A DNA stretch of 15,774 nt. It comes from Pseudomonadota bacterium. GTDB taxonomy: Bacteria > Pseudomonadota > Alphaproteobacteria > Rhizobiales > Hyphomicrobiaceae. Positions 1 to 6,748 of this stretch are shown here, in pieces (positions within the stretch are counted from its first letter, which is position 1; every line of letters starts with the position of its first letter). The DNA lies in assembly GCA_023392135.1 (NCBI GenBank), contig JAEVZQ010000409.1, positions 1 through 15,774 on the forward strand. Direction: 5' to 3'. A program made the position numbers and the translations under genes. The notes beneath the pieces were generated by a model. That model worked only from the letters and a program-made list of their open reading frames with translations. It was not told where the DNA came from and did not search any database.

Positions 1-1344
1 AAGCTCTACCCGTCTCGCCTTCGGCAGGTGTGCGTCGCCAAGACCGAGCCCGGGGACGAGAACAACCAGGACATCTCCTCGCTCGTCGGCAAGGTCGATA
101 TTCGGAAACTCGAGTTCCACGGGCAGAACGATGCCGACGCCTATTCCTACTCGGGCGGCCTGAACCGCACCACGCAAGGGCTTCTCGAGTTCGTCGAGAT
201 GTTCAAGGCGCCGATCAAGATGCTGCACCCGTTGCTGACGGCAACGCAGGACGGCACGTATGTCGGCACCGAGAACGTGGGCGCGCTGCCCTATTCGGGC
301 ATCATCATCGCCCATTCGAACGAAAGCGAGTGGCAGAGCTTCCGCTCGAACAAGAACAACGAGGCGTTCCTGGATCGCATCTGCGTCATCCAGGTGCCCT
401 ATTGCCTCCGCGTTTCAGAAGAGCGGAAAATCTACGAAAAGCTGCTCGCGCAAAGTGAGGTGTCGGGCGCGCCGTGCGCTCCCGGAACGCTCGACATGCT
501 GGCACAGTTTTCGGTGCTCACCCGCCTCAAGGAGCACGAGAATTCCAGCCTGTTCTCGAAGATGCGGGTCTATGACGGCCAGAGCCTGAAGGACACCGAT
601 CCGCACGCGAAGACGATCCAGGAGTATCGCGACGCCGCCGGCATGAACGAGGGCATGGACGGCACCTCCACCCGCTTCGCGTACAAGGTGTTGTCCGAAA
701 CCTTCAATTACGACACGCACGAAGTGGCGGCTGATCCCGTGCACCTGATGTTCGTGCTGGAGCAGGCAATCCGCCGTGAGCAGCTGCCCGAGGAGGCGGA
801 GAACCGCTACATCGAGTTCATCAAGGAAGAGCTTGCGGCTCGGTACGCCGAATTCATCGGCAATGAAGTCCAAAAGGCATACCTCGAATCATATCACGAT
901 TTCGGGCAAAACCTGTTCGACCGCTATGTGGCCTATGCCGATGCCTGGATCGAGGATCAGGACTACAAGGATCCCGATACCGGCCAGCTCATGAACCGCC
1001 AGCTTCTGGATCAGGAGCTCTCGAAGATCGAGAAACCGGCCGGCATCGCGAACCCGAAGGATTTCCGTTACGAGGTCGTAAAATTCTCACTGCGGGCCCG
1101 CGCGAAGAACGGCGGGAAGAACCCGAGTTGGACGTCGTACGAGAAAATCCGCGAGGTCATCGAGAAGCGAATGTTCAGCCAGGTCGAGGACCTGCTGCCG
1201 GTGATCAGCTTCGGCGCCAAGAAGGATGGCGAGACCGAAAAGAAGCACGAGGAGTTCGTGAACCGCATGGAAGCCCGCGGATATACCCCGCGGCAGGTCC
1301 GGCGCCTCGTGGAGTGGTACATGCGGGTCAAGAAGTCGGGGTGA
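1..1344 (+). CDS. prkA: PrkA family serine protein kinase, 3' part (5' end outside window)
   Basis: This is the C-terminal 447 codons of a PrkA (E. coli YeaG-type) protein kinase. The frame is open to the window edge and its first codons read KLYPSRLRQVC, a conserved stretch inside the family, so the GTG at 28 is not the true start. About the first 200 residues, including the Walker A part of the AAA+-like domain, lie upstream. Visible are the E. coli-type block SGGLNRTTQGLLEFVEMF (from 151), KMLHPLLTATQ and AHSNESEW (about 313-333), then the PrkA C-terminal kinase-like domain, ending RRLVEWYMRVKKSG. In enterobacteria this kinase acts with YeaH in general-stress and nitrogen-starvation responses. 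That role is family knowledge; only the homology is seen here. It is the first visible gene of a three-gene operon, and its stop codon overlaps the AGGAGG ahead of yeaH. Confidence 0.95.
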   Translation, partial: KLYPSRLRQVCVAKTEPGDENNQDISSLVGKVDIRKLEFHGQNDADAYSYSGGLNRTTQGLLEFVEMFKAPIKMLHPLLTATQDGTYVGTENVGALPYSGIIIAHSNESEWQSFRSNKNNEAFLDRICVIQVPYCLRVSEERKIYEKLLAQSEVSGAPCAPGTLDMLAQFSVLTRLKEHENSSLFSKMRVYDGQSLKDTDPHAKTIQEYRDAAGMNEGMDGTSTRFAYKVLSETFNYDTHEVAADPVHLMFVLEQAIRREQLPEEAENRYIEFIKEELAARYAEFIGNEVQKAYLESYHDFGQNLFDRYVAYADAWIEDQDYKDPDTGQLMNRQLLDQELSKIEKPAGIANPKDFRYEVVKFSLRARAKNGGKNPSWTSYEKIREVIEKRMFSQVEDLLPVISFGAKKDGETEKKHEEFVNRMEARGYTPRQVRRLVEWYMRVKKSG

Positions 1345-1362
1345 GGAGGTCGAGAGCGGGGC

Positions 1363-2667
1363 ATGCACATCGTCGACCGCCGTCTCAATCCCAAGTCCAA
1401 GAGTCTTGGGAACCGTCAGCGTTTTCTTCGCCGCGCGAAGGCTGAGATTCGTGAAGCCGTTCGCGACGCCCTGAAGCGCCGCAAGGTCTCGGAGGTCGAT
1501 GGCGGCGAGAACATCCGCATCAGATCCAAGGGATTGCGGGAGCCGAGCTTCTCGCTCGGCTCGAACACGGGCGATCGTGATTTCGTGCTGCCGGGCAACC
1601 GGGATTACCAGGTCGGGGACGTCATCCGGAAGCCCGAAGGCGGCGGGGGCGGGGGGGGCCAGAAAGGCAGCCCCGACGGAGAGGGCGAGGACGATTTCGT
1701 CTTCAGCCTGACCCGCGAGGAATTCCTCGATCTTTTCTTCGATGATCTGAAGCTGCCCAATCTCGTCAAGGCGAAGCTCAAAGACCTGCGCGCACCAGAG
1801 CCCGTGCGCGCAGGTCTTACCACCGATGGCCCGCCGGCAAAGCTCAACCGTCTGCGCACGATGAGAAACAGCCTTGCCAGGCGGATCGCCCTGCGGCGGC
1901 CGCGGCTCGGAGAGCTCGAGGAGCTCGAGGCCGAGATTGCCGCCGAGGAGGGGCGCGACGAGCCGGACGAGGAACGCATCGCAGAGCTTCGCGCCCGGCT
2001 TTCCCGGCTGACGTACATGCGCAAGGTCGTCGCCTACATCGACCCCATCGACCTGCAGTACAACCGCCACGAGCGCCGGCCGAAGCCCAAGACGCAGGCA
2101 GTCATGTTCTGCCTGATGGACGTTTCCGCCTCCATGACGGAGTCGCTGAAGGATCTGGCGAAGCGATTCTTCATGCTGCTGCACCTGTTCCTCTCGCGCC
2201 ACTACGCCGAGGTGGACGTGGTCTTCATCCGCCACACGACGACGGCTCAGGAGGTCGACGAGGAAACCTTCTTCCGGGATACCGAATCCGGCGGAACCGT
2301 CATTTCCACCGCTCTGGAGGAGATGCTGAGGGTCGTCTCCGAGCGCTATCCCCCGGACGACTGGAACATCTATGCGGCGCAGGCATCGGACGGGCATAAC
2401 TTCGATGACGACATGGAGCGCTGCGTAACGATGCTGGAGGAGGACATCCTGCCTATCTGCCAGTACTTCGCCTACATCGAGGTCATGCCCGAAGCACAGA
2501 TAGCCCCGATGCAGAGCGTCGCGTGGGCTGGCTACAGCGAGGTCGCCGAAGGTCATCCGTACTTTGCGATGCGGCGGGTATCCTCGCCAGGTGAAATCTA
2601 CCCGGTGTTCCGCGAGTTGTTCTCCGGCTCTACTTCTTCCAGCAGTGAGGAGCGAGCCGCGAGATGA
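1363..2667 (+). CDS. yeaH: YeaH/YhbH family protein (DUF444) with a vWA-like domain
   Basis: The 434-residue product has the DUF444 layout. The N-terminal part is basic and begins MHIVDRRLNPKSKSLGNRQR, as in the family. A charged middle follows, with a run of seven glycines at residues 93-99. The C-terminal half is a von Willebrand A-like fold with a MIDAS-type motif: DVSAS at 253-257, a Thr in ESGGT around 308-312, and an ASDG loop around 341-344. It is the usual partner of PrkA and SpoVR; its biochemical activity is not established. The start follows an AGGAGG at 1344-1349 that overlaps the prkA stop; the 13-nt spacing is long but no better start is near. Its stop overlaps the spoVR start (ATGA), implying coupled translation. 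An eight-G run at 1651-1658 encodes part of the glycine tract, and the frame is intact across it. Confidence 0.95.
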   Translation: MHIVDRRLNPKSKSLGNRQRFLRRAKAEIREAVRDALKRRKVSEVDGGENIRIRSKGLREPSFSLGSNTGDRDFVLPGNRDYQVGDVIRKPEGGGGGGGQKGSPDGEGEDDFVFSLTREEFLDLFFDDLKLPNLVKAKLKDLRAPEPVRAGLTTDGPPAKLNRLRTMRNSLARRIALRRPRLGELEELEAEIAAEEGRDEPDEERIAELRARLSRLTYMRKVVAYIDPIDLQYNRHERRPKPKTQAVMFCLMDVSASMTESLKDLAKRFFMLLHLFLSRHYAEVDVVFIRHTTTAQEVDEETFFRDTESGGTVISTALEEMLRVVSERYPPDDWNIYAAQASDGHNFDDDMERCVTMLEEDILPICQYFAYIEVMPEAQIAPMQSVAWAGYSEVAEGHPYFAMRRVSSPGEIYPVFRELFSGSTSSSSEERAAR

Positions 2668-4208
2668 CGACTGTGCTGACGCGCAGCCCCCTCTTCGATG
2701 GGGCGGAATGGAATTTCGATCTGCTCAAGAAGGCTTATGACGCCATCGAGGAGATCGGCGTCAGGGAAATGGGACTCGATATCTACCCGAACCAGATCGA
2801 GGTGATCACCGCCGAGCAGATGCTCGATGCGTACGCCTCGATCGGCATGCCGAACATGTACCGGCACTGGTCGTTCGGGAAACATTTCGCGCGCGAAGAG
2901 GTGCTCTACCGGAAAGGGGCGCGGGCGCTCGCCTACGAGCTGGTGATCAATTCCGATCCCTGCATCAATTACGTCATGGAAGAGAACACCATGACGATGC
3001 AGATGCTCGTCATGTCGCACGCGGCCATGGGCCATAATCATTTTTTCAAAAGCAACTACCTGTTTCAGCAGTGGACAGACGCCACCGCGATCCTCGACTA
3101 TTTGCGTTTCGCCAAGGAATACGTCCTCGAGTGCGAGGAAAAGTACGGCCTCGAAACCGTCGAAGCCGTGCTCGACAGCGCACATGCGCTGATGGCACAG
3201 GGGATCAGCCGCCACCCCGTGCGCCGGCAGTCGCGCGCGGACAAGCAGGAACGGGAGCTGAAGCGGCGGGAGCACGAGGAAGCAACTTATAACGAGCTTT
3301 GGCGCACCGTCCCGCGCTCTCAACTCGAAGATACGCCAATTACGCCCGAAGCGAAGGAAGCCGAGGCCGAGAGTAACGCGCTCGGGCTACCGCAAGAGAA
3401 TTTGCTCTATTTCCTCGAAAAGCACGCGCCCAAGCTGGACGACTGGAAGCGCGAGTTGCTGCGCATCGTCCGCATGCTCGGGCAGTACTTCTACCCGCAG
3501 CGGCAGACGAAGGTGATGAACGAGGGCTGCGCCACGTTCGTACACTACGAGATCATGAGCCGGCTCTACGACAAGGGGCTCATCACCGAAGGCTCGATGC
3601 TCGAGTTCATGCACAGCCACTCGTCCGTGGTCTATCAGCCCCGGTTCGAGGACAAGCACTTCGGCGGCTTCAATCCTTATGCGCTCGGCTTTTCGATGAT
3701 GCGGGACATCAAACGCATTTCGGAGGAGCCGACGCCTGAGGACCGGGAATGGTTTCCGGAAATCGCGGGCAACGGAGATGCCCTCGGCAATCTGAAGGAA
3801 GCGTGGGCGAATTTCCGCGACGACAGCTTCATCCTGCAGTATCTCTCACCGAAGCTCATTCGCGACTTCCGGCTGTTCCATATTCACGACAACACCGGAT
3901 CGTCGTTCGTTGAGGTGAAGTCCATTCACGACGAGATGGGCTTCCGGCGCGTCCGCAAGGTCCTGGCCGAGCAGTACGACGCCGCCGCGCGCGATCCCGA
4001 TATCCAGGTGGTCAACGCCGATCTGTCCGGCGGGCGCCGCCTTACCCTGCAACACCGCGTGCGCCGCGGTGTCCTCCTCGACAAGGATCAGTGCGACCGC
4101 ACGCTTCAGCACGTCGCGCACCTGTGGGGCTATAGGGTGAAGATGCTCGAGGTGGATGCAGAAAGCGGGAAAGTGCTGAAAGAGCACGAGGCATTGCCCC
4201 TGCCGTGA
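2664..4208 (+). CDS. spoVR: SpoVR family protein (YcgB-like)
   Basis: The 514-residue product matches the SpoVR/YcgB family over its full length (E. coli YcgB is about 510). Family blocks appear in order: WNFDLLKKAYDAIEEI near the N-terminus, YPNQIEVITAEQMLDAY, MPNMYRHWSFGKHF, LAYELVINSDPCINYVMEEN, FFKSNYLFQQWTDA, PQENLLYFLEKHAP, YFYPQRQTKVMNEG (ending near residue 288), HSHSSVVYQPRF, NPYALGFSMMRDIKRI, and LSPKLIRDFRLF. The family is named for a Bacillus sporulation mutant, but this gene sits in the non-sporulator prkA-yeaH-spoVR operon. No catalytic function is proven. Where E. coli has MNEGWATFWHY, this protein has MNEGCATFVHY (from residue 285). It starts inside the yeaH stop (ATGA) and is probably the operon's last gene: a 146-nt gap and an independent-looking ribosome binding site follow. 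Confidence 0.95.
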   Translation: MTTVLTRSPLFDGAEWNFDLLKKAYDAIEEIGVREMGLDIYPNQIEVITAEQMLDAYASIGMPNMYRHWSFGKHFAREEVLYRKGARALAYELVINSDPCINYVMEENTMTMQMLVMSHAAMGHNHFFKSNYLFQQWTDATAILDYLRFAKEYVLECEEKYGLETVEAVLDSAHALMAQGISRHPVRRQSRADKQERELKRREHEEATYNELWRTVPRSQLEDTPITPEAKEAEAESNALGLPQENLLYFLEKHAPKLDDWKRELLRIVRMLGQYFYPQRQTKVMNEGCATFVHYEIMSRLYDKGLITEGSMLEFMHSHSSVVYQPRFEDKHFGGFNPYALGFSMMRDIKRISEEPTPEDREWFPEIAGNGDALGNLKEAWANFRDDSFILQYLSPKLIRDFRLFHIHDNTGSSFVEVKSIHDEMGFRRVRKVLAEQYDAAARDPDIQVVNADLSGGRRLTLQHRVRRGVLLDKDQCDRTLQHVAHLWGYRVKMLEVDAESGKVLKEHEALPLP

Positions 4209-4341
4209 ACTGGGGCCCGTGCACCCTGATCCTGGCCTCGCCCCCGACTTTCCTCAGATAGCGACCTTACACCGATGAAGGTGAGCACGGCTGGCCCATA
4301 GCGCCTTCCTTGCGTTAGGATGGGTGTAACAGGCTCAGATC

Positions 4342-4349
4342 AAGGAGGG
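4342..4349 (+). promoter_or_regulatory. Strong Shine-Dalgarno site for the 4355 gene
   Basis: The sequence AAGGAGGG, with its AGGAGG core at 4343-4348, lies 6 nt before the ATG at 4355. This is close to the anti-Shine-Dalgarno complement and spacing optimum. It decides the start of the otherwise unrecognised ORF and supports it being translated. Confidence 0.75.
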
Positions 4350-4354
4350 AAGCA

Positions 4355-4966
4355 ATGGCAGATCCGATCGTGTTCGCCGGAGAGGTCGAGTGGTCCGGCG
4401 AAAATCCTGGCATCTCTCTCAAGGAAGATCCGAACGGCTCCTTCGTCACCCTGGCAAGCTTTTTCCGCGTCGTGCTCTCACCGCATGGGCGCGGACACGC
4501 ACTTGTCCTGCTGCAGTCTCCGGCCGACGGCAACCCGCCCGCCGAGCGCGCCAATTACTGTCTGCACGATAACGAGGCTCTTGCGAGATACCTGGTGAGC
4601 GGGTTCGTATCGCATTTCGGGACGTTCAAGGGACTTCCCGGTCTGGAGAACCTGACCTACCGCCCTCTCGATAAAGTCGAATCATCGGGCGACCCAACAA
4701 GCACATACAGCGAGACAGTCAGGGCAGGGGACCTCGACGTACGGCTCACCTGGAGCGGGCTAGGCAAGCCGTTCTGCTTTGTGCTCCCGCCAGACAAGTC
4801 AGCGACCGGCAAGCACCACATGCCAAGCCTTTTCGTCGGCTGCGGTGATGCGACTGTTACGGTCAACGGCCGCGTCCTGCCGGGCAGGCCGGTGCCGCGG
4901 GAAATGGCGGGCCACACCATCACCACCGCTATGCTGGCGTTTTCGGAAACCTGGATACGTACGTAA
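4355..4966 (+). CDS. Hypothetical protein, 203 residues, family not recognised
   Basis: I do not recognise a domain. The protein starts MADPIVFAGEVEWSGENPG and ends AMLAFSETWIRT. It has no signal peptide, no long hydrophobic segment and no coiled coil, so a soluble cytoplasmic location is likely. It looks like an alternating beta-rich sequence with a central YLVSGFVSHFGTFKGLPGLENL block. Cysteines are few (in NYCLHDNE, PFCFVLPP and VGCGDA), with no obvious metal-binding spacing. Evidence that it is real: a near-ideal ribosome binding site 6 nt ahead of the ATG, codon use like its neighbours, and a position in an otherwise empty interval. It follows spoVR by 146 nt and converges with the methyltransferase gene. 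No function is proposed. Confidence 0.75.
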   Translation: MADPIVFAGEVEWSGENPGISLKEDPNGSFVTLASFFRVVLSPHGRGHALVLLQSPADGNPPAERANYCLHDNEALARYLVSGFVSHFGTFKGLPGLENLTYRPLDKVESSGDPTSTYSETVRAGDLDVRLTWSGLGKPFCFVLPPDKSATGKHHMPSLFVGCGDATVTVNGRVLPGRPVPREMAGHTITTAMLAFSETWIRT

Positions 4967-4980
4967 GCGTCAGTTCAACT

Positions 4981-5059
4981 CTAACGTAAAGATCGAGAAG
5001 TCCGCGACATTGTTGCCACTGGCTACGTTACCGGACTTCTCCTCCTGAAATCACGCTCG
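4981..5059 (+). repeat. Degenerate palindromic repeat, copy 1 (79 nt)
   Basis: This is a partly decayed copy of the repeat family seen intact at 8990-9064 and 9079-9157. The inner arms GAGAAGTCCG (4994-5003) and CGGACTTCTC (5032-5041) are a perfect 10-bp inverted repeat, and the left arm keeps GATCGAGAAGTCCGC identical to the 9079 copy. The outer 10-bp arms have decayed (CTAACGTAAA; ATCACGCTCG). The interior (CATTGT...CTGGCTACGTT) aligns with the reverse complement of the 9079 copy's interior with one indel, so it lies in the opposite orientation to that copy. It fills most of the 99-nt gap between two convergent genes. There is no T-tract, so a classical intrinsic terminator is not supported. 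Confidence 0.8.
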
Positions 5060-5065
5060 ATTAAT

Positions 5066-5689
5066 CTAACCCGCGCGCCGCTTCCATCGGGTGTAGAGGA
5101 AGCGCTGGTGCATCCCCTTGGGCGTGGTGTGGTCCGCCTCGAACGCGTCGAGGGGCTCGAAATCCGGCCCGAGCAGGGCTGCGACTTCCGCTTGGCTCGC
5201 GCGCATCACCGGCAAGCCGCTGCAGCGCGCGGGTCCGGATGGCGCGAACCCGGAAATTATCACAAAACCGCCCGGCCTGACCGCCGAGCGTACCGTAACG
5301 GCATAGGCGGCCCTCTCTTCCTGTTCCGTCAGAAAGTGCAGCGTGGCGCGGTCGTGCCAGAGGTCGACCTGAAACTCGGGCCGCCAGGCCGCGACATCTG
5401 CCACGATCATGCGAACGTTTCGGGCGAGCGGTCCAAGCCGCGCCTTGGTTTTCTCCAGGGCGGCCGCCGAAATATCCAGCACGGCGAGGTTAGTGAAACC
5501 TTCCTTCAGCAGGGCGTCGGGCAGGCGGGAAGCGCCCGCACCGACGTCGAGGATCAGGGCGTCGGGCGGCAGGCGGCAGGCGCGGATCAGCGAGAGTGAG
5601 GTCTCCGGCACCGCTTCGAACCAGCTCACCTGATCCTCGGCGTTGCCCGAATAAACCTGCTCCCAATGGGATTGGCGCTCCACTGGCAT
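5066..5689 (-). CDS. Class I SAM-dependent methyltransferase
   Basis: The 207-residue product is a stand-alone class I methyltransferase. The SAM-binding glycine motif LDVGAGAS is at about 47-54, the acidic end of the next strand in VLDIS (Asp 72), then VADV (Asp 98) and WHDRATLHFL (111-120). A VRPGGFVIISGFAP strand and the signature CSGLPV (156-161) follow. This set marks a common bacterial group of small methyltransferases whose substrate is unknown to me. The ATG at 5689 is preferred because homology begins at SHWEQVYSG and it leaves a 19-nt gap after the metallo-hydrolase stop. An upstream ATG at 5731 would overlap that gene by 23 nt and add 14 residues. It is the second gene of the operon that starts at 6596. 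The pairing suggests a sulfur- or thiol-related substrate, but that is inference. Confidence 0.88.
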   Translation of the reverse strand: MPVERQSHWEQVYSGNAEDQVSWFEAVPETSLSLIRACRLPPDALILDVGAGASRLPDALLKEGFTNLAVLDISAAALEKTKARLGPLARNVRMIVADVAAWRPEFQVDLWHDRATLHFLTEQEERAAYAVTVRSAVRPGGFVIISGFAPSGPARCSGLPVMRASQAEVAALLGPDFEPLDAFEADHTTPKGMHQRFLYTRWKRRAG

Positions 5690-5708
5690 GCTGCCGTCCC
5701 CGCAAAGT

Positions 5709-6596
5709 TCAGACCGCTGCCTCGGCGTCACCCTTCAATTTCACCGGAATGGTGAGGTAGCGCACTCCGTTGTCCTCAGCCGGCGGGAAGCGGCCCGCGC
5801 GGATGTTGACCTGAATGGACGGCAGCAGCAGCCTCGGGGCAGCAAGCGTTGCGTCACGGGAGGTGCGCATCGCCACGAACTCGTCCTCGCTCACCCCGCC
5901 CTTGAGGTGGACGTTGTTCTCGCGCTGCTCCCCGACCGTCGTCTCCCAGGCGTAGGTGTCGCGGCCGGGAGCCTTGTAGTCGTGGCACATGAACAGACGT
6001 GTCTCCGGTGGCAACGCAAGCAGCCTCTGGATCGAGCGATAGAGCTTGTGCGCGTCACCGCCCGGGAAGTCCGCGCGCGCCGTCCCGAAGTCCGGCATGA
6101 ACAGCGTATCTCCCACGAACACCGCATCACCGATCTTGTAGGAGATGTCGGCAGGGGTGTGCCCCGGAGTATAGATGACCTCGACCTCGAGCTCGCCGAT
6201 GTTGAAGCGCTCACCATCGGCGAACAGATGATCGAAGTCGCCGCCGTCCGGCTTGAGATCGGTCGCATTGAAAACCGGACGGAAAATGCGCTGCACATCC
6301 TTGATATGCTCGCCGATGCCGATCCTCGCGCCCGTCTTGGCCTTGATGTAGGGCGAGCCGGACAGATGGTCCGCGTGGGCGTGGGTCTCCAGCGTCCACT
6401 CGATGGTGTAGCCGGCTTCTTCTGCAGCCTCGAGCATGGCCTCGACCGAACGCGTGTCCACCTCGCCGGCATTGTGGTCGTAGTCGAGCACCGGGTCGAT
6501 GGCCGCGGCCTTCTTCGTCGCCGGATCGGCGACCAGATAGCTCACCGTGTTCGTCGGCTCATCAAAGAACGCCCTGATGATTGGCTTTCCTGCCAT
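5709..6596 (-). CDS. MBL-fold persulfide dioxygenase-like hydrolase (Blh/ETHE1 type)
   Basis: The 295-residue product has the metallo-beta-lactamase fold. The metal motif THAHADH is at 71-77, the second His is in TPGHT (146), the bridging Asp is in VGDTLF (163), and His 205 is in MCHDY. The segment MPDFGTARADFPGGDA matches the persulfide dioxygenase/Blh group rather than glyoxalase II. Enzymes of this group oxidise glutathione persulfide to sulfite using one mononuclear iron (family knowledge). The ATG at 6596 is chosen over the GTG at 6623 because a good AGAGGAG lies just upstream of it and homology starts at AGKPIIRAFFDEPTNTVSYLV. It is the first gene of an operon with the methyltransferase and is divergent from the aldolase gene. 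A 26-nt dyad at 6642-6667 is a likely operator. Confidence 0.9.
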   Translation of the reverse strand: MAGKPIIRAFFDEPTNTVSYLVADPATKKAAAIDPVLDYDHNAGEVDTRSVEAMLEAAEEAGYTIEWTLETHAHADHLSGSPYIKAKTGARIGIGEHIKDVQRIFRPVFNATDLKPDGGDFDHLFADGERFNIGELEVEVIYTPGHTPADISYKIGDAVFVGDTLFMPDFGTARADFPGGDAHKLYRSIQRLLALPPETRLFMCHDYKAPGRDTYAWETTVGEQRENNVHLKGGVSEDEFVAMRTSRDATLAAPRLLLPSIQVNIRAGRFPPAEDNGVRYLTIPVKLKGDAEAAV

Positions 6597-6641
6597 GGCT
6601 GCCACTCCTCTTTCGGTGCTCACTCCTGAACCTGCAGACAG

Positions 6642-6667
6642 GATATATTAGTGACTGCTAAATTATC
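6642..6667. promoter_or_regulatory. AT-rich dyad over the candidate promoter of the dioxygenase gene
   Basis: Read on the minus strand this is GATAATTTAG, 6 nt, CTAATATATC. The two 10-nt arms match at 8 of 10 positions (GATA-nn-TTAG / CTAA-nn-TATC). The same stretch holds a plausible minus-strand promoter: TTGATA (6669-6664) and TATATC (6647-6642) with a 16-nt spacer. The dyad therefore covers the whole core promoter, which would suit a repressor. It begins 45 nt upstream of the ATG at 6596 and is strikingly AT-rich for this window. Blh/persulfide dioxygenase genes elsewhere are controlled by ArsR-family sulfide sensors (BigR/SqrR type). No such regulator gene is visible here, so assigning the site to that family is inference. 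Confidence 0.5.
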
Positions 6668-6748
6668 AAGTCTTCCGTCGGTTCCACGCCGCGCTTGCAT
6701 TAAAACCCGTTTCGTCCGCACATTGCACCCGAAGCGAAGGAGATGACG

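Noticed and set aside
28..30. GTG at 28 as the start of prkA
   Set aside because: The frame is open to base 1 and the residues before it (KLYPSRLRQ) are conserved in PrkA, so the gene is cut by the window edge.
1087..2556. 489-codon open frame on the minus strand opposite yeaH
   Set aside because: It is a GC-rich antisense shadow of a well conserved DUF444 gene, shows no recognisable domain and has low-complexity composition.
5688..6629. 313-codon plus-strand open frame opposite the metallo-hydrolase
   Set aside because: It is a mirror of a gene whose metal-binding motifs are unmistakable in the minus-strand frame.
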